The translations under genes were made by a program, and so were the position numbers. A DNA stretch of 64,000 nt from contig NZ_AP024646.1 of assembly GCF_019977235.1 (NCBI RefSeq), forward strand, positions 2,914,001 to 2,978,000. The letters are read 5' to 3'. Under the pieces are notes generated by a model that worked only from the letters and a program-made list of their open reading frames with translations, did no database searches and was not told where the DNA came from. This document shows, in pieces, positions 49,823 through 58,148 of this stretch. Origin of the DNA: Arthrobacter sp. StoSoilB5. Lineage in GTDB: Bacteria; Actinomycetota; Actinomycetes; Actinomycetales; Micrococcaceae. Numbering within the stretch: position 1 is the first letter of the stretch; each line of letters begins with the position of its first letter.

Positions 49823-51160
49823 TTAGTGGACGCGATCCACCTGGTCCGGAATGACGCTGCCGTCCTCGCGGAGCACCGGTCCCTTGCTGTTGTCCGGATT
49901 GGTATACGCCTTGGTGGCGCATGCATAGGGCTCGCTACGCTGAGGTTTGGGGTCGATGAACATAGGCGTGATCAGCCACTTGCCATCTTCATTGTCGTAC
50001 GCGCGGCACATTATTTCGGCATTATTCCGGTTCACAACCAGTCTGGCTTCGGTGGCGTCGCCGACGAATGTAACGTCCGTGCCAGAGTCGCCGGCGGCCA
50101 GGATCTGGCGGCGTTCAGCGGGAAGCTGCTCAAAGGCTGAAGGCCCCTCGACGCCGAAGATCACCTGATTGGCCCAGCAACGTTTTCCTTCGATGTAGGT
50201 CATGACGGAATCTTCGCCGTCGGGTATTCCGCCGCAGCCTTTCAGATGGGAGGTTTGGATGCCGTTCTCATATACGCTGCGGACGCCAACGACGTGCCCG
50301 GCATCGATGCCGACATCGCCGGCCCACGCCTTGACCACCGGCTCAGGGGATGCGGACACCACCCAGGTTTCGATGCCGTGCGCCTGGAGGGTTCCGATGA
50401 GGTCCTTGATCTGTGGGTAGATCCGTATGTAGCCGTCCACCTGCTGACTTCCAACGGTCTGCATGCTGCCCTCCGCTGCGGACAGGTTCTCCTGCTTCAT
50501 TGCGAGTGCGAACTGGCCGAGCTGCTCCTCGGTATAGCCGGCAGACAAGGCCGTACCCCAAGCGTAGGCGCCTATGAGGTGGCGGGCGTTGAAGCCCTCA
50601 AAAGCTGGTTCGCCCGAGCGCGTCTTGTCCTCGAGGATGGCGAGGATTTCATCAGCGCAGTCCGTGTTGCTGCTGGTTTTGAGGGGCTGGCCAGCGGGCG
50701 TGTCGGTGCCGCATGCCGTTGACAGCGCCGTAGCGGCCGCGTCCGTAAGGTAGCGGTTTGTGCTCTTCCAGTCCTTGTTGGCCGGTTGCAGGACTTTGTC
50801 GTGGCGCAGCATCCAGAAGTTGGTGCCGTAGCCAATGTCGTTCTTCACTACGGTGTTGTCCCAGTCGAAGATTGCCACTGGGGCTTTGTCTCCACGGGCC
50901 GTTCCGGTGCAGCTGCTGTGGGCGTCAATGGTCTTTTGTAATTGTTCGCGGACCTCCCCAGGCCACGCCATTTGGGCCTCAAGTTGGCGGCATTCAGCCG
51001 CTGTCCCGGCGTTGTTTGCCAGTGGCGTGGCGCAGGACGTGGCCGACATGAGCGTGGTCACTATCGCTGCGGAGGTTGCAAGGCGGACATAGTGTCTCCT
51101 GCGGGATTCCTTCCTGTGGATGTTGACATAGTTGACCTGACCTGACGAAGATGCGGACAT
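49823..51160 (-). CDS. Secreted HAD-superfamily phosphatase
   Basis: 445 residues. A basic N-terminus with RRRHYVRLATSAAIVTTLMS then SATSC looks like an export signal, possibly lipoprotein or Tat type. HAD motif I is FDWDNTVVKND (Asp 99 and 101), motif II lies in WVVSASPEP and motif IV in LAAGDSGTDVTF. Relatives are exported acid phosphatases of actinobacteria. Not in an operon. The intergenic stretch upstream has a TTGGCCT/AGGCCAA hairpin (51309-51328) that may end the uvrA-like transcript. Confidence 0.85.
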   Translation of the reverse strand: MSASSSGQVNYVNIHRKESRRRHYVRLATSAAIVTTLMSATSCATPLANNAGTAAECRQLEAQMAWPGEVREQLQKTIDAHSSCTGTARGDKAPVAIFDWDNTVVKNDIGYGTNFWMLRHDKVLQPANKDWKSTNRYLTDAAATALSTACGTDTPAGQPLKTSSNTDCADEILAILEDKTRSGEPAFEGFNARHLIGAYAWGTALSAGYTEEQLGQFALAMKQENLSAAEGSMQTVGSQQVDGYIRIYPQIKDLIGTLQAHGIETWVVSASPEPVVKAWAGDVGIDAGHVVGVRSVYENGIQTSHLKGCGGIPDGEDSVMTYIEGKRCWANQVIFGVEGPSAFEQLPAERRQILAAGDSGTDVTFVGDATEARLVVNRNNAEIMCRAYDNEDGKWLITPMFIDPKPQRSEPYACATKAYTNPDNSKGPVLREDGSVIPDQVDRVH

Positions 51161-51337
51161 GCTTTCCCCCTGCTCTCAAGAGTCTTAATGGTCTGTAAAT
51201 AGTCCAAATGTCTTGAGTAAGTGTGAGGTACACCACCTGCAATAGTCAAGGAATTCGAGCCAACGTGCATAGCCGCAACCATCACCGGCCGTGTCGAAGC
51301 CAGAATGATTGGCCTTTTTTCAGGCCAAAATGGAGTA

Positions 51338-53731
51338 TCAAGCGCCGACGTAGGCCGCCAGATGCTTACCCGTAAGCGTTGAGCGATCAGCCACAAGGTC
51401 AGCTGGCGTTCCGGAGAAGACGACCTTGCCGCCGTCGTGCCCTGCGCCGGGCCCGAGATCGATAATCCAGTCGGCATGCGCCATGACAGCCTGATGATGT
51501 TCGATCACGATGACCGACTTTCCCGACTCGACCAAGCGGTCCAGCATTCCCAGCAGGTTTTGGACGTCGGCCAGGTGCAGGCCTGTAGTCGGCTCGTCCA
51601 GGATGTAGATATCGCCCTTTTCGGACATTTGCGTAGCAAGCTTGAGCCGCTGGCGTTCGCCGCCCGAGAGGGTGGTGAGAGGCTGTCCAAGCGTCAGGTA
51701 ACCGAGTCCGACGTCGGCCAGGCGGTCCAGGACCTTATGGGCGCCGGGTGTGCGCGCTTCGCCTTCACTGAAGAAAACCTCAGCCTCGTCCACAGACATT
51801 GCAAGCACGTCTGCAATATTGCGGCCGCCAAGCCTGTACTCCAATACGGCTGCCTGGAAGCGCTTTCCCTCACATTCCTCACAGGTGGATTCCACAGTGG
51901 CCATGACCCCCAGGTCTGTGTAAATTACTCCTGCGCCGTTACATGTGGGGCATGCCCCCTCCGAGTTGGAGCTGAAAAGTGCAGGTTTCACATTGTTGGC
52001 CTTGGCGAACGCCTTACGGATGGGCTCAAGGAGTCCCGTGTATGTTGCAGGATTGCTTCGGCGTGAACCCCGTATGGCACCTTGGTCGATCACCAAGACA
52101 CCTTCGCGGTTTGCTACTGAGCCGTGAATCAGTGAGCTCTTGCCGGATCCGGCCACGCCGGTGAGCACACACAACACGCCCAGCGGAAGGTCAACATCCA
52201 CGTTTTGAAGGTTGTTGGTGGATGCGCCACGGACCTCAAGCGTGCCGGAGGCTGAACGAACCCGCTCCTTGATGGACGCCCGGTCGTCCAAATGGCGTCC
52301 GGTGATGGTGTCACTCCCCCGCAGCCCGTCCAGGTCGCCTTCGAAACATACGGTGCCGCCGCCAGTGCCCGCGCCGGGCCCCAGATCTACTACGTGGTCG
52401 GCGATCGCTATGGTTTCCGGCTTGTGTTCGACCACCAGCACCGTGTTGCCCTTATCCCGCAACTGCAGCAGCAACTGGTTCATGCGTTCGATGTCATGCG
52501 GGTGGAGCCCGATAGTTGGCTCATCGAAGACGTATGTGACGTCAGTCAGGGATGAGCCCAGGTGCCGGATCATCTTGGTCCGCTGCGCCTCTCCCCCGGA
52601 CAACGTGCCGGCAGGCCGGTCAAGCGACAGATATCCGAGGCCTATCTCGGCGAAGGAATCCAAAAGATGCTGCAGTCCCTTGAGAAGTGGTGCCACTGAA
52701 GGCTCTTCGAGCTCCCGGATCCAAACGGCCAGGTCACTGATCTGCATCTTGCAGACATCGGCAATGCTCTTGCCTTTGATCTTGGAAGATCGGGCCTCCG
52801 GACTCAACCTTGTACCTTCACACTCCGGACAGGTGGTGAATGTGATGGCCCGCTCGACGAAGGCGCGGATATGCGGTTGAAGTGCGTCGACGTCCTTGGA
52901 GAGCATCGATTTCTGGATCTTGGGGATGACGCCTTCATAGGTGAGGTTGATGCCTTCTACCTTGATCTTGGTGGGTTCCCGGTACAGGAGGTCGTGGAGC
53001 TCCTTCTTGCTGAACTTGGCGATTGGCTTGTCCATGTTGAAGAAGCCTGACCCGCTGAAGATCCGGCCATACCAACCATCCATCGTGTATCCGGGAATGC
53101 TGAGAGCGCCCTCGTTCAAGGACTTGCTGTCGTCGTACAGCGCGGTGAGATCGAAATCGTTGACCGAGCCCATTCCTTCGCAGCGTGAGCACATGCCGCC
53201 CAGGCGATGGAAGCTGGCCTTCTCCGTCTTGGTTTTACCCTCACCGCGGTCCACTGTGATGGCCCCGCTGGCCTTAACGGTTGGCACGTTGAACGAGTAC
53301 GCGTTGGGCGATCCGATGTGGGGCTGCCCGAGCCGGCTGAAGAGAATGCGGAGCATGGCATTGGCATCTGTCGCAGTGCCCACGGTTGAGCGCGGATTCG
53401 ATCCCATCCTCTCCTGATCCACGATGATGGCTGTGGTCAGGCCTTCCAACATGTCCACGTCCGGCCGCGACAACGACGGCATGAAGCCCTGGACAAAAGC
53501 GCTGTAGGTCTCATTGATCATTCGCTGGGACTCTGCCGCGATGGTCCCAAAGACCAACGAACTCTTGCCCGAACCGGAAACGCCGGTGAACACGGTGAGG
53601 CGACGCTTGGGGATCTCGAGGCTGATGTCCTTGAGGTTGTTCTCACGCGCACCTTGCACCCGTATGAGGTCGTGGGTGTCTGCTACGTGCGACGCAGGAG
53701 ACTGAGTGTCGGTGCTCGTGGCAATGCTCAT
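51338..53731 (-). CDS. UvrA paralogue (excinuclease-type ABC ATPase)
   Basis: 797 residues from the ATG at 53731 (GGAG five bases upstream). It is shorter than the about 950-residue repair UvrA. Two ATPase halves: Walker A GVSGSGKSS and GVAGSGKSS, signatures LSGGEAQRTKM and LSGGERQRLKL. Zinc clusters are CSRCEGMG, CPECEGTR, CPTCNGAG and CEECEGKR. The UvrB-binding insertion of true UvrA is reduced, typical of UvrA2/drug-resistance-associated paralogues (DrrC-like). The true UvrA is presumably elsewhere. It may protect against DNA-binding compounds. Confidence 0.88.
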   Translation of the reverse strand: MSIATSTDTQSPASHVADTHDLIRVQGARENNLKDISLEIPKRRLTVFTGVSGSGKSSLVFGTIAAESQRMINETYSAFVQGFMPSLSRPDVDMLEGLTTAIIVDQERMGSNPRSTVGTATDANAMLRILFSRLGQPHIGSPNAYSFNVPTVKASGAITVDRGEGKTKTEKASFHRLGGMCSRCEGMGSVNDFDLTALYDDSKSLNEGALSIPGYTMDGWYGRIFSGSGFFNMDKPIAKFSKKELHDLLYREPTKIKVEGINLTYEGVIPKIQKSMLSKDVDALQPHIRAFVERAITFTTCPECEGTRLSPEARSSKIKGKSIADVCKMQISDLAVWIRELEEPSVAPLLKGLQHLLDSFAEIGLGYLSLDRPAGTLSGGEAQRTKMIRHLGSSLTDVTYVFDEPTIGLHPHDIERMNQLLLQLRDKGNTVLVVEHKPETIAIADHVVDLGPGAGTGGGTVCFEGDLDGLRGSDTITGRHLDDRASIKERVRSASGTLEVRGASTNNLQNVDVDLPLGVLCVLTGVAGSGKSSLIHGSVANREGVLVIDQGAIRGSRRSNPATYTGLLEPIRKAFAKANNVKPALFSSNSEGACPTCNGAGVIYTDLGVMATVESTCEECEGKRFQAAVLEYRLGGRNIADVLAMSVDEAEVFFSEGEARTPGAHKVLDRLADVGLGYLTLGQPLTTLSGGERQRLKLATQMSEKGDIYILDEPTTGLHLADVQNLLGMLDRLVESGKSVIVIEHHQAVMAHADWIIDLGPGAGHDGGKVVFSGTPADLVADRSTLTGKHLAAYVGA

Positions 53732-53955
53732 GATCGCTCCATCTGTTAGGCGGCGCTGCCCAACAGTCCCCCGTCGGCGTCGCCTGGCTAGGACTGACCA
53801 GCCTCGGTCAGTACGTAAAAATTCTCGTTCGTCGTCGCGAATGCGGCAACGGTCATTGTCCACACTAACGGCCTACGCCACGGGCCTCGGGGAGGACGCG
53901 AAGCGGAACCCACGCCAACCATTGTCATCAGCCACGGACTCACTAACAATGAAGC

Positions 53956-55092
53956 ATGCCGGTATACATGAGGTCCCTTGAAACCGCAGTTCCCCCAACC
54001 ATCCTCGTGCAGTCGCAGGCACGCGACGTCTTCGCAGCCCAACCAGGCCTGACGCGGCTGGGATCGCGGCTTGTCTCCACCTGCTTCGACTCAGCTGCCA
54101 TCGATACCCGCTACACCGCTGTGGAAGAGTTAAGCCTGGATGCACACCCAGAGAATCCGCGCTTCTTCGACCCCGCTACCAACCAAGTGCTCAGCCCCAG
54201 CACCAAAGTCCGGAACGAGATCTTTGCTACGGAAGCCACCAAACTCTTCATCGAGGCCGGCAAGGCTGCAGTGGCCCGGGTCCCTGACATTGACCTCGAT
54301 GACATCACCCACGTCGTAACCGTTTCCTGCACGGGATTCTTCAACCCCGGTCCCGACTACAAAGTAGTCCGGGCACTTGGACTGAATCCTGCTGTGCAGC
54401 GCTACCATCTGGGCTTCATGGGTTGCTATGCCGCATTCCCTGCTCTGAAGGCAGCAAAGCAGTTCTGCCTGGCTGACCCGGCCGCCGTCGTCCTTGTTAT
54501 CTGTGTGGAGCTTTGTTCGCTGCACGTGCGGACCTCCAACGACCCGGACACCATTATGGGTTCAGCGATATTCGGCGACGGCGCGGCGGCGGCCATAGTA
54601 ACGGCCAAGGAACCCCAGGGGCCTGAGCCGGTGATCAGGCTGGACCACTTCGAAACGGTTCTCACGCCCGTGGGCGAAGAAGCCATGGCCTGGAACATCG
54701 GCGACGAAGGATTCGAAATGGTGTTGGGTTCCTATGTGCCCCATATCATCGAGGAACACATCACTGGCGCGTTGGAGCCATTGCTGGCTAAGGCGCCACA
54801 ACTGGCGGGACTCCCTTACCGCGAAATAACGCACTGGGCCATCCATCCGGGTGGACGAAGCATTTTGGACAAGGTTGAGTCCAAGCTCGAACTGACTGAG
54901 GAGCAACTGGTTCCAGCAAGGGAAACACTCAGGGAATACGGCAACATGAGCAGTGCCACGGTGCTCTTTGTCCTCAAATACATGCTCGGAGAAACGCCAA
55001 GCCAGCGCGAGGAACCAATCTGTTCCATGGCATTTGGCCCCGGCCTCACGGTGGAGACGGGCCTGTTTACGCTGGTCTCCCCCAGCCTGTGA
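53956..55092 (+). CDS. Type III polyketide synthase
   Basis: 378 residues with the chalcone-synthase fold. The catalytic triad is visible: Cys125 in VVTVSCTGFFNPGPDY, His in HWAIHPGGRSI and Asn in YGNMSSATV. GFMGCYAAFPAL and FGDGAAAAIV are conserved. With the downstream methyltransferase and FAD hydroxylase the set matches Streptomyces griseus srsABC, which makes methylated alkylresorcinols and quinones (phenolic lipids) from long acyl-CoA starters. Its stop overlaps the next start (GTGA). Confidence 0.92.
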   Translation: MPVYMRSLETAVPPTILVQSQARDVFAAQPGLTRLGSRLVSTCFDSAAIDTRYTAVEELSLDAHPENPRFFDPATNQVLSPSTKVRNEIFATEATKLFIEAGKAAVARVPDIDLDDITHVVTVSCTGFFNPGPDYKVVRALGLNPAVQRYHLGFMGCYAAFPALKAAKQFCLADPAAVVLVICVELCSLHVRTSNDPDTIMGSAIFGDGAAAAIVTAKEPQGPEPVIRLDHFETVLTPVGEEAMAWNIGDEGFEMVLGSYVPHIIEEHITGALEPLLAKAPQLAGLPYREITHWAIHPGGRSILDKVESKLELTEEQLVPARETLREYGNMSSATVLFVLKYMLGETPSQREEPICSMAFGPGLTVETGLFTLVSPSL

Positions 55093-55790
55093 GCCCGTGG
55101 GGATCCCTGCGGGACAGGGATCTGCAGATCATTGAGGAGATGGACCGATCTGACTGCGACCTCCAGCGCCTCAACCGTAGTTATGCCCGCTTCCCGGTGG
55201 TAAACGGCCTCCTTTCAGGATGGCACCGCATTTACCGTGACCGTTTTCGGCCGATTCTGGCCTCTACCGGTACGGCGTCGGTCCTGGACATCGGATGCGG
55301 TGGTGGAGACGTCGCTCGAAGCCTTGCCAAGTGGGCCGCGAGGGACGGGTTCTCTTTGCTGGTGACGGCCATCGATCCTGACAAGCGCGCGTATAGCTTT
55401 GCCAGCCGGGCCCCAGCCGTTGAGGGTGTCAGTTTCCGGCGGGCCCATAGTGCCGAGCTCGTCGCTGAAGGCAGTGCGTTCGATATTGTCCTGTCCAACC
55501 ACATCCTCCACCACCTCGACGCCGATCAACTCGCCGCAGTGTTGCAGGACTCGGAGGCACTCGCCAAGCGACTAGTGCTCCACAACGACCTCAAACGCAG
55601 CAACGCCGCGTACGTGCTGTTCGCGGCCGGCTTTTGGCCGTTGGGTATCGGCTCCTATATTTGCGGGGACGGCTTGGTTTCCATCAAGCGAAGCTTTACC
55701 GCCGCAGAGCTCCAGCGGGCGGCTCCGCCGGGCTGGAACGTGGAACACAATGGTCCATGGCACAACCTGCTCGTCTACCGGCATGCTTGA
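55089..55790 (+). CDS. SAM-dependent methyltransferase (SrsB-like)
   Basis: 233 residues from a GTG overlapping the PKS stop. Class I SAM motif VLDIGCGGGDVARSLAKWA near residue 60, then ATDP-like acidic end AIDPDKRAYSFA and SNHILHHLDADQL. By position it should methylate the polyketide ring made by the type III PKS. It overlaps the monooxygenase by eight bases. Confidence 0.85.
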   Translation: MSPWGSLRDRDLQIIEEMDRSDCDLQRLNRSYARFPVVNGLLSGWHRIYRDRFRPILASTGTASVLDIGCGGGDVARSLAKWAARDGFSLLVTAIDPDKRAYSFASRAPAVEGVSFRRAHSAELVAEGSAFDIVLSNHILHHLDADQLAAVLQDSEALAKRLVLHNDLKRSNAAYVLFAAGFWPLGIGSYICGDGLVSIKRSFTAAELQRAAPPGWNVEHNGPWHNLLVYRHA

Positions 55791-56913
55791 CGTCGTCATC
55801 GTTGGGGCCGGGCCCGTTGGGTTGTTCATGGGCGTTATCCTGCTCCAACAGGGGCACCGCGTCCGCATAGTTGAACGTCGGCCGAACAGAAGCCGCCGTT
55901 CACGGGCGATAGGGATTCACCCTCCGGCGCTAAAGGAACTGGACCATGCCGGTCTCGCGCCCGCTTTGGTGGCATCCGGCGTCCGCATCGAGCGGGGCGT
56001 TGCGTACAGCAAAGGCGCAAAGGTCGCCGAGTTGCCTTTTAGCGGGGATCCCGACTTTCCGTTCATTCTTGCCGTGCCGCAGCCAATAACGGAACAGGTG
56101 CTTGAACAGGCAGTACTGGCATTGGATCCGGACGCGATTGTCCGTGGCGCCACCGTCAGGGAATTTAGCGACGACGGCGGAACCGTCAGCGTCCTGGCCG
56201 ACTCGCCGTCCGGTGCCCTCGCCTACACAAGCCGCTTGCTGCTGGCGGCCGACGGAGCTCACTCGATGATACGCCGGCGCCTTCTCCCAGGCCTTTCCGT
56301 ACGCAGCTATCCGGACTGCTATCTGATGGGAGACTTCATCGACAGCACAGGGCACGGAGATGACGCAGTTCTTTACCTTGAGCCGGATGGCATCGTGGAG
56401 TCTTTCCCCTTGCCCGGCCATATTCGGCGATGGGTGGTGCGGCTTGGCGTCCCCGCAAGAAGCCCGACGGCGGCGGGCTTGGCTGCGTTGGTGGAAGCCA
56501 GGACGGGCGTTGTCGTGGACCCCGACAGCAGCACCATGCTGAGCGCCTTCGAGGTCCAATCAAGGCTCGCGAAGAGAATGGTCCATGGCAGGACGGTTTT
56601 GTTGGGCGACGCCGCCCACGAGATCAGCCCCATCGGAGGCCAGGGAATGAACCTTGGATGGCTTGATGCCGCTGCCTTGGCACCCATAGTTGATTCTTCG
56701 TTGAAGGGTGAAGCGGTGGGCGTGCGACTCCGGGAGTTCGAAGAGAAGCGCCGCCGGGCGGCATCGCGTGCTTCGCTGCAGGCCGGGTTGAACATGGCCC
56801 TTGGCAGGCCCCTGCATCCGGCAATTATGGCGTCCCGAAACCTGCTTTTTGCCCATGCCTTGGAGCTGCCGGCTGTCTCCGCGCTGGTCGAGCGGCGCTT
56901 CACTATGCGCTAG
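55783..56913 (+). CDS. FAD-dependent aromatic monooxygenase (SrsC-like)
   Basis: 376 residues from the ATG at 55783. p-Hydroxybenzoate-hydroxylase-type fold: VVIVGAGPVGLFMGVILLQQ at the N-terminus, LLAADGAHSMIRRRL (DG motif) and VLLGDAAHEISPIGGQGMNL (GD motif). It would hydroxylate the resorcinol ring to a hydroquinone or quinone, as SrsC does. Last gene of the operon. Confidence 0.88.
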   Translation: MLDVVIVGAGPVGLFMGVILLQQGHRVRIVERRPNRSRRSRAIGIHPPALKELDHAGLAPALVASGVRIERGVAYSKGAKVAELPFSGDPDFPFILAVPQPITEQVLEQAVLALDPDAIVRGATVREFSDDGGTVSVLADSPSGALAYTSRLLLAADGAHSMIRRRLLPGLSVRSYPDCYLMGDFIDSTGHGDDAVLYLEPDGIVESFPLPGHIRRWVVRLGVPARSPTAAGLAALVEARTGVVVDPDSSTMLSAFEVQSRLAKRMVHGRTVLLGDAAHEISPIGGQGMNLGWLDAAALAPIVDSSLKGEAVGVRLREFEEKRRRAASRASLQAGLNMALGRPLHPAIMASRNLLFAHALELPAVSALVERRFTMR

Positions 56914-56928
56914 CTCGTCGGTTTTCAG

Positions 56929-57354
56929 TCACCCAGCGCCGGGCTCCGAATCAGGAAGGGTGTAGTAGCAGTCGTACGTATCCTGACTGACTATCAGTCC
57001 GTCGCGGAGTTCAAAGACGGCAGTGCTGCGCGCCCGGATGGTCTCACCCGCATCCCAGTGCGGAAGGTCCAGGAGCAAAGTGGCTGACCAGTTCATTTCA
57101 AGCACAACGCGGTTTCCCTGGCACGTGGTGCGGACCACCTCAAAACGCTGGTTCGAAACAATGTTCTTGCTGTGATCGGCACCGGTGAGCGTCTCCTGAA
57201 GGCTTCTTGTAGAACCTGTTTTGGACAAGGCGTGCGGCCACTCCGTGAGTGTGAAGTCGTGGGCCAGGTACGGGCTGATCTCAGCGGCGCCGCCACCAGC
57301 CTCAACCGTCCTGACAAACCCGAGTACATGTTCCAGAGGGTTGCTAATACTCAT
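56929..57354 (-). CDS. NTF2-like/SnoaL-like protein
   Basis: 141 residues with the NTF2-like pattern LEHVLGFVRTVEAGGGAAEI, YLAHDFTLTEWPHAL and STAVFELRDGLIVSQDTYDC. No catalytic function can be assigned. Convergent with the monooxygenase and divergent from peptide deformylase. Similar to, but not closely related to, the protein at 3956. Confidence 0.75.
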   Translation of the reverse strand: MSISNPLEHVLGFVRTVEAGGGAAEISPYLAHDFTLTEWPHALSKTGSTRSLQETLTGADHSKNIVSNQRFEVVRTTCQGNRVVLEMNWSATLLLDLPHWDAGETIRARSTAVFELRDGLIVSQDTYDCYYTLPDSEPGAG

Positions 57355-57453
57355 CCGACGAGCCTAGCCGAAACGCGGACGGCGCGGCCCGGCAGGGCGA
57401 ACGGAAGCGCAATGCCCAGGCACGAGGCGAGGCCTTCGCGTTAGGCTCAAGTC

Positions 57454-58131
57454 ATGACGCACCAACCTCACCCCGAGGCGCCCAGCCCGGCTACTGACTT
57501 CAATCCCCTTCAGATCAGGGACGCAGTCCTGCGGCTACTTGAATCAGAGGAACTTCCGCCGATCGTTCAAGCCGGACATCCTGTCCTGAGGCAGCAAGCG
57601 GCGCCGTATGACGGCCAGCTTGATGGCCCTGAATTGGCGGCGTTCATCGAGCGGATGCGGGACGTCATGCGTGCAGCACCGGGGGTCGGGCTGGCAGCAC
57701 CGCAGTTGGGCATTCCGTTGCAGTTGGCAGTACTCGAAGACAAGTACGAGGTGGATCCCGAGTCGGCAACGGTCCGGCATAGGGAGCCCTTGGAGTTCCT
57801 GGCTGTCCTCAACCCGCAGTATCGGCCGTTGGGCAACGAGACGGCGGCGTTCTACGAAGGGTGTTTGTCAGTCAGCGGCTACCAGGCAGTGGTCACGAGG
57901 CACCGCAACGTGGAATTGAGCTATCTCACTCCAGAGGGGCGCCCTGTGGAGGAATGGTTCTCGGGGTGGCAGGCACGCATAGTGCAACACGAAACGGACC
58001 ACTTACAGGGGATTCTTTACCTGGACAAGGCGGAACTGCGATCACTTTCCAGCAACGCGGAGCACTCAGAACGGTGGTCCAATCCGGATATTGAGGACGC
58101 GCGCAGGACTCTTGGTTTCCTGCACAGCTAG
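57454..58131 (+). CDS. def: Peptide deformylase
   Basis: 225 residues with all three PDF motifs: GVGLAAPQLG (motif 1), EGCLSVSG (motif 2, Cys ligand) and QHETDHLQG (motif 3, HExxH with His ligands and Glu). The N-terminal about 40 residues are longer than in E. coli, as in many actinobacteria. It removes formyl from new polypeptides. It stands alone between opposed genes, so it may be a second copy. Confidence 0.92.
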   Translation: MTHQPHPEAPSPATDFNPLQIRDAVLRLLESEELPPIVQAGHPVLRQQAAPYDGQLDGPELAAFIERMRDVMRAAPGVGLAAPQLGIPLQLAVLEDKYEVDPESATVRHREPLEFLAVLNPQYRPLGNETAAFYEGCLSVSGYQAVVTRHRNVELSYLTPEGRPVEEWFSGWQARIVQHETDHLQGILYLDKAELRSLSSNAEHSERWSNPDIEDARRTLGFLHS

Positions 58132-58148
58132 CCGTTCCGTGACGTGCC

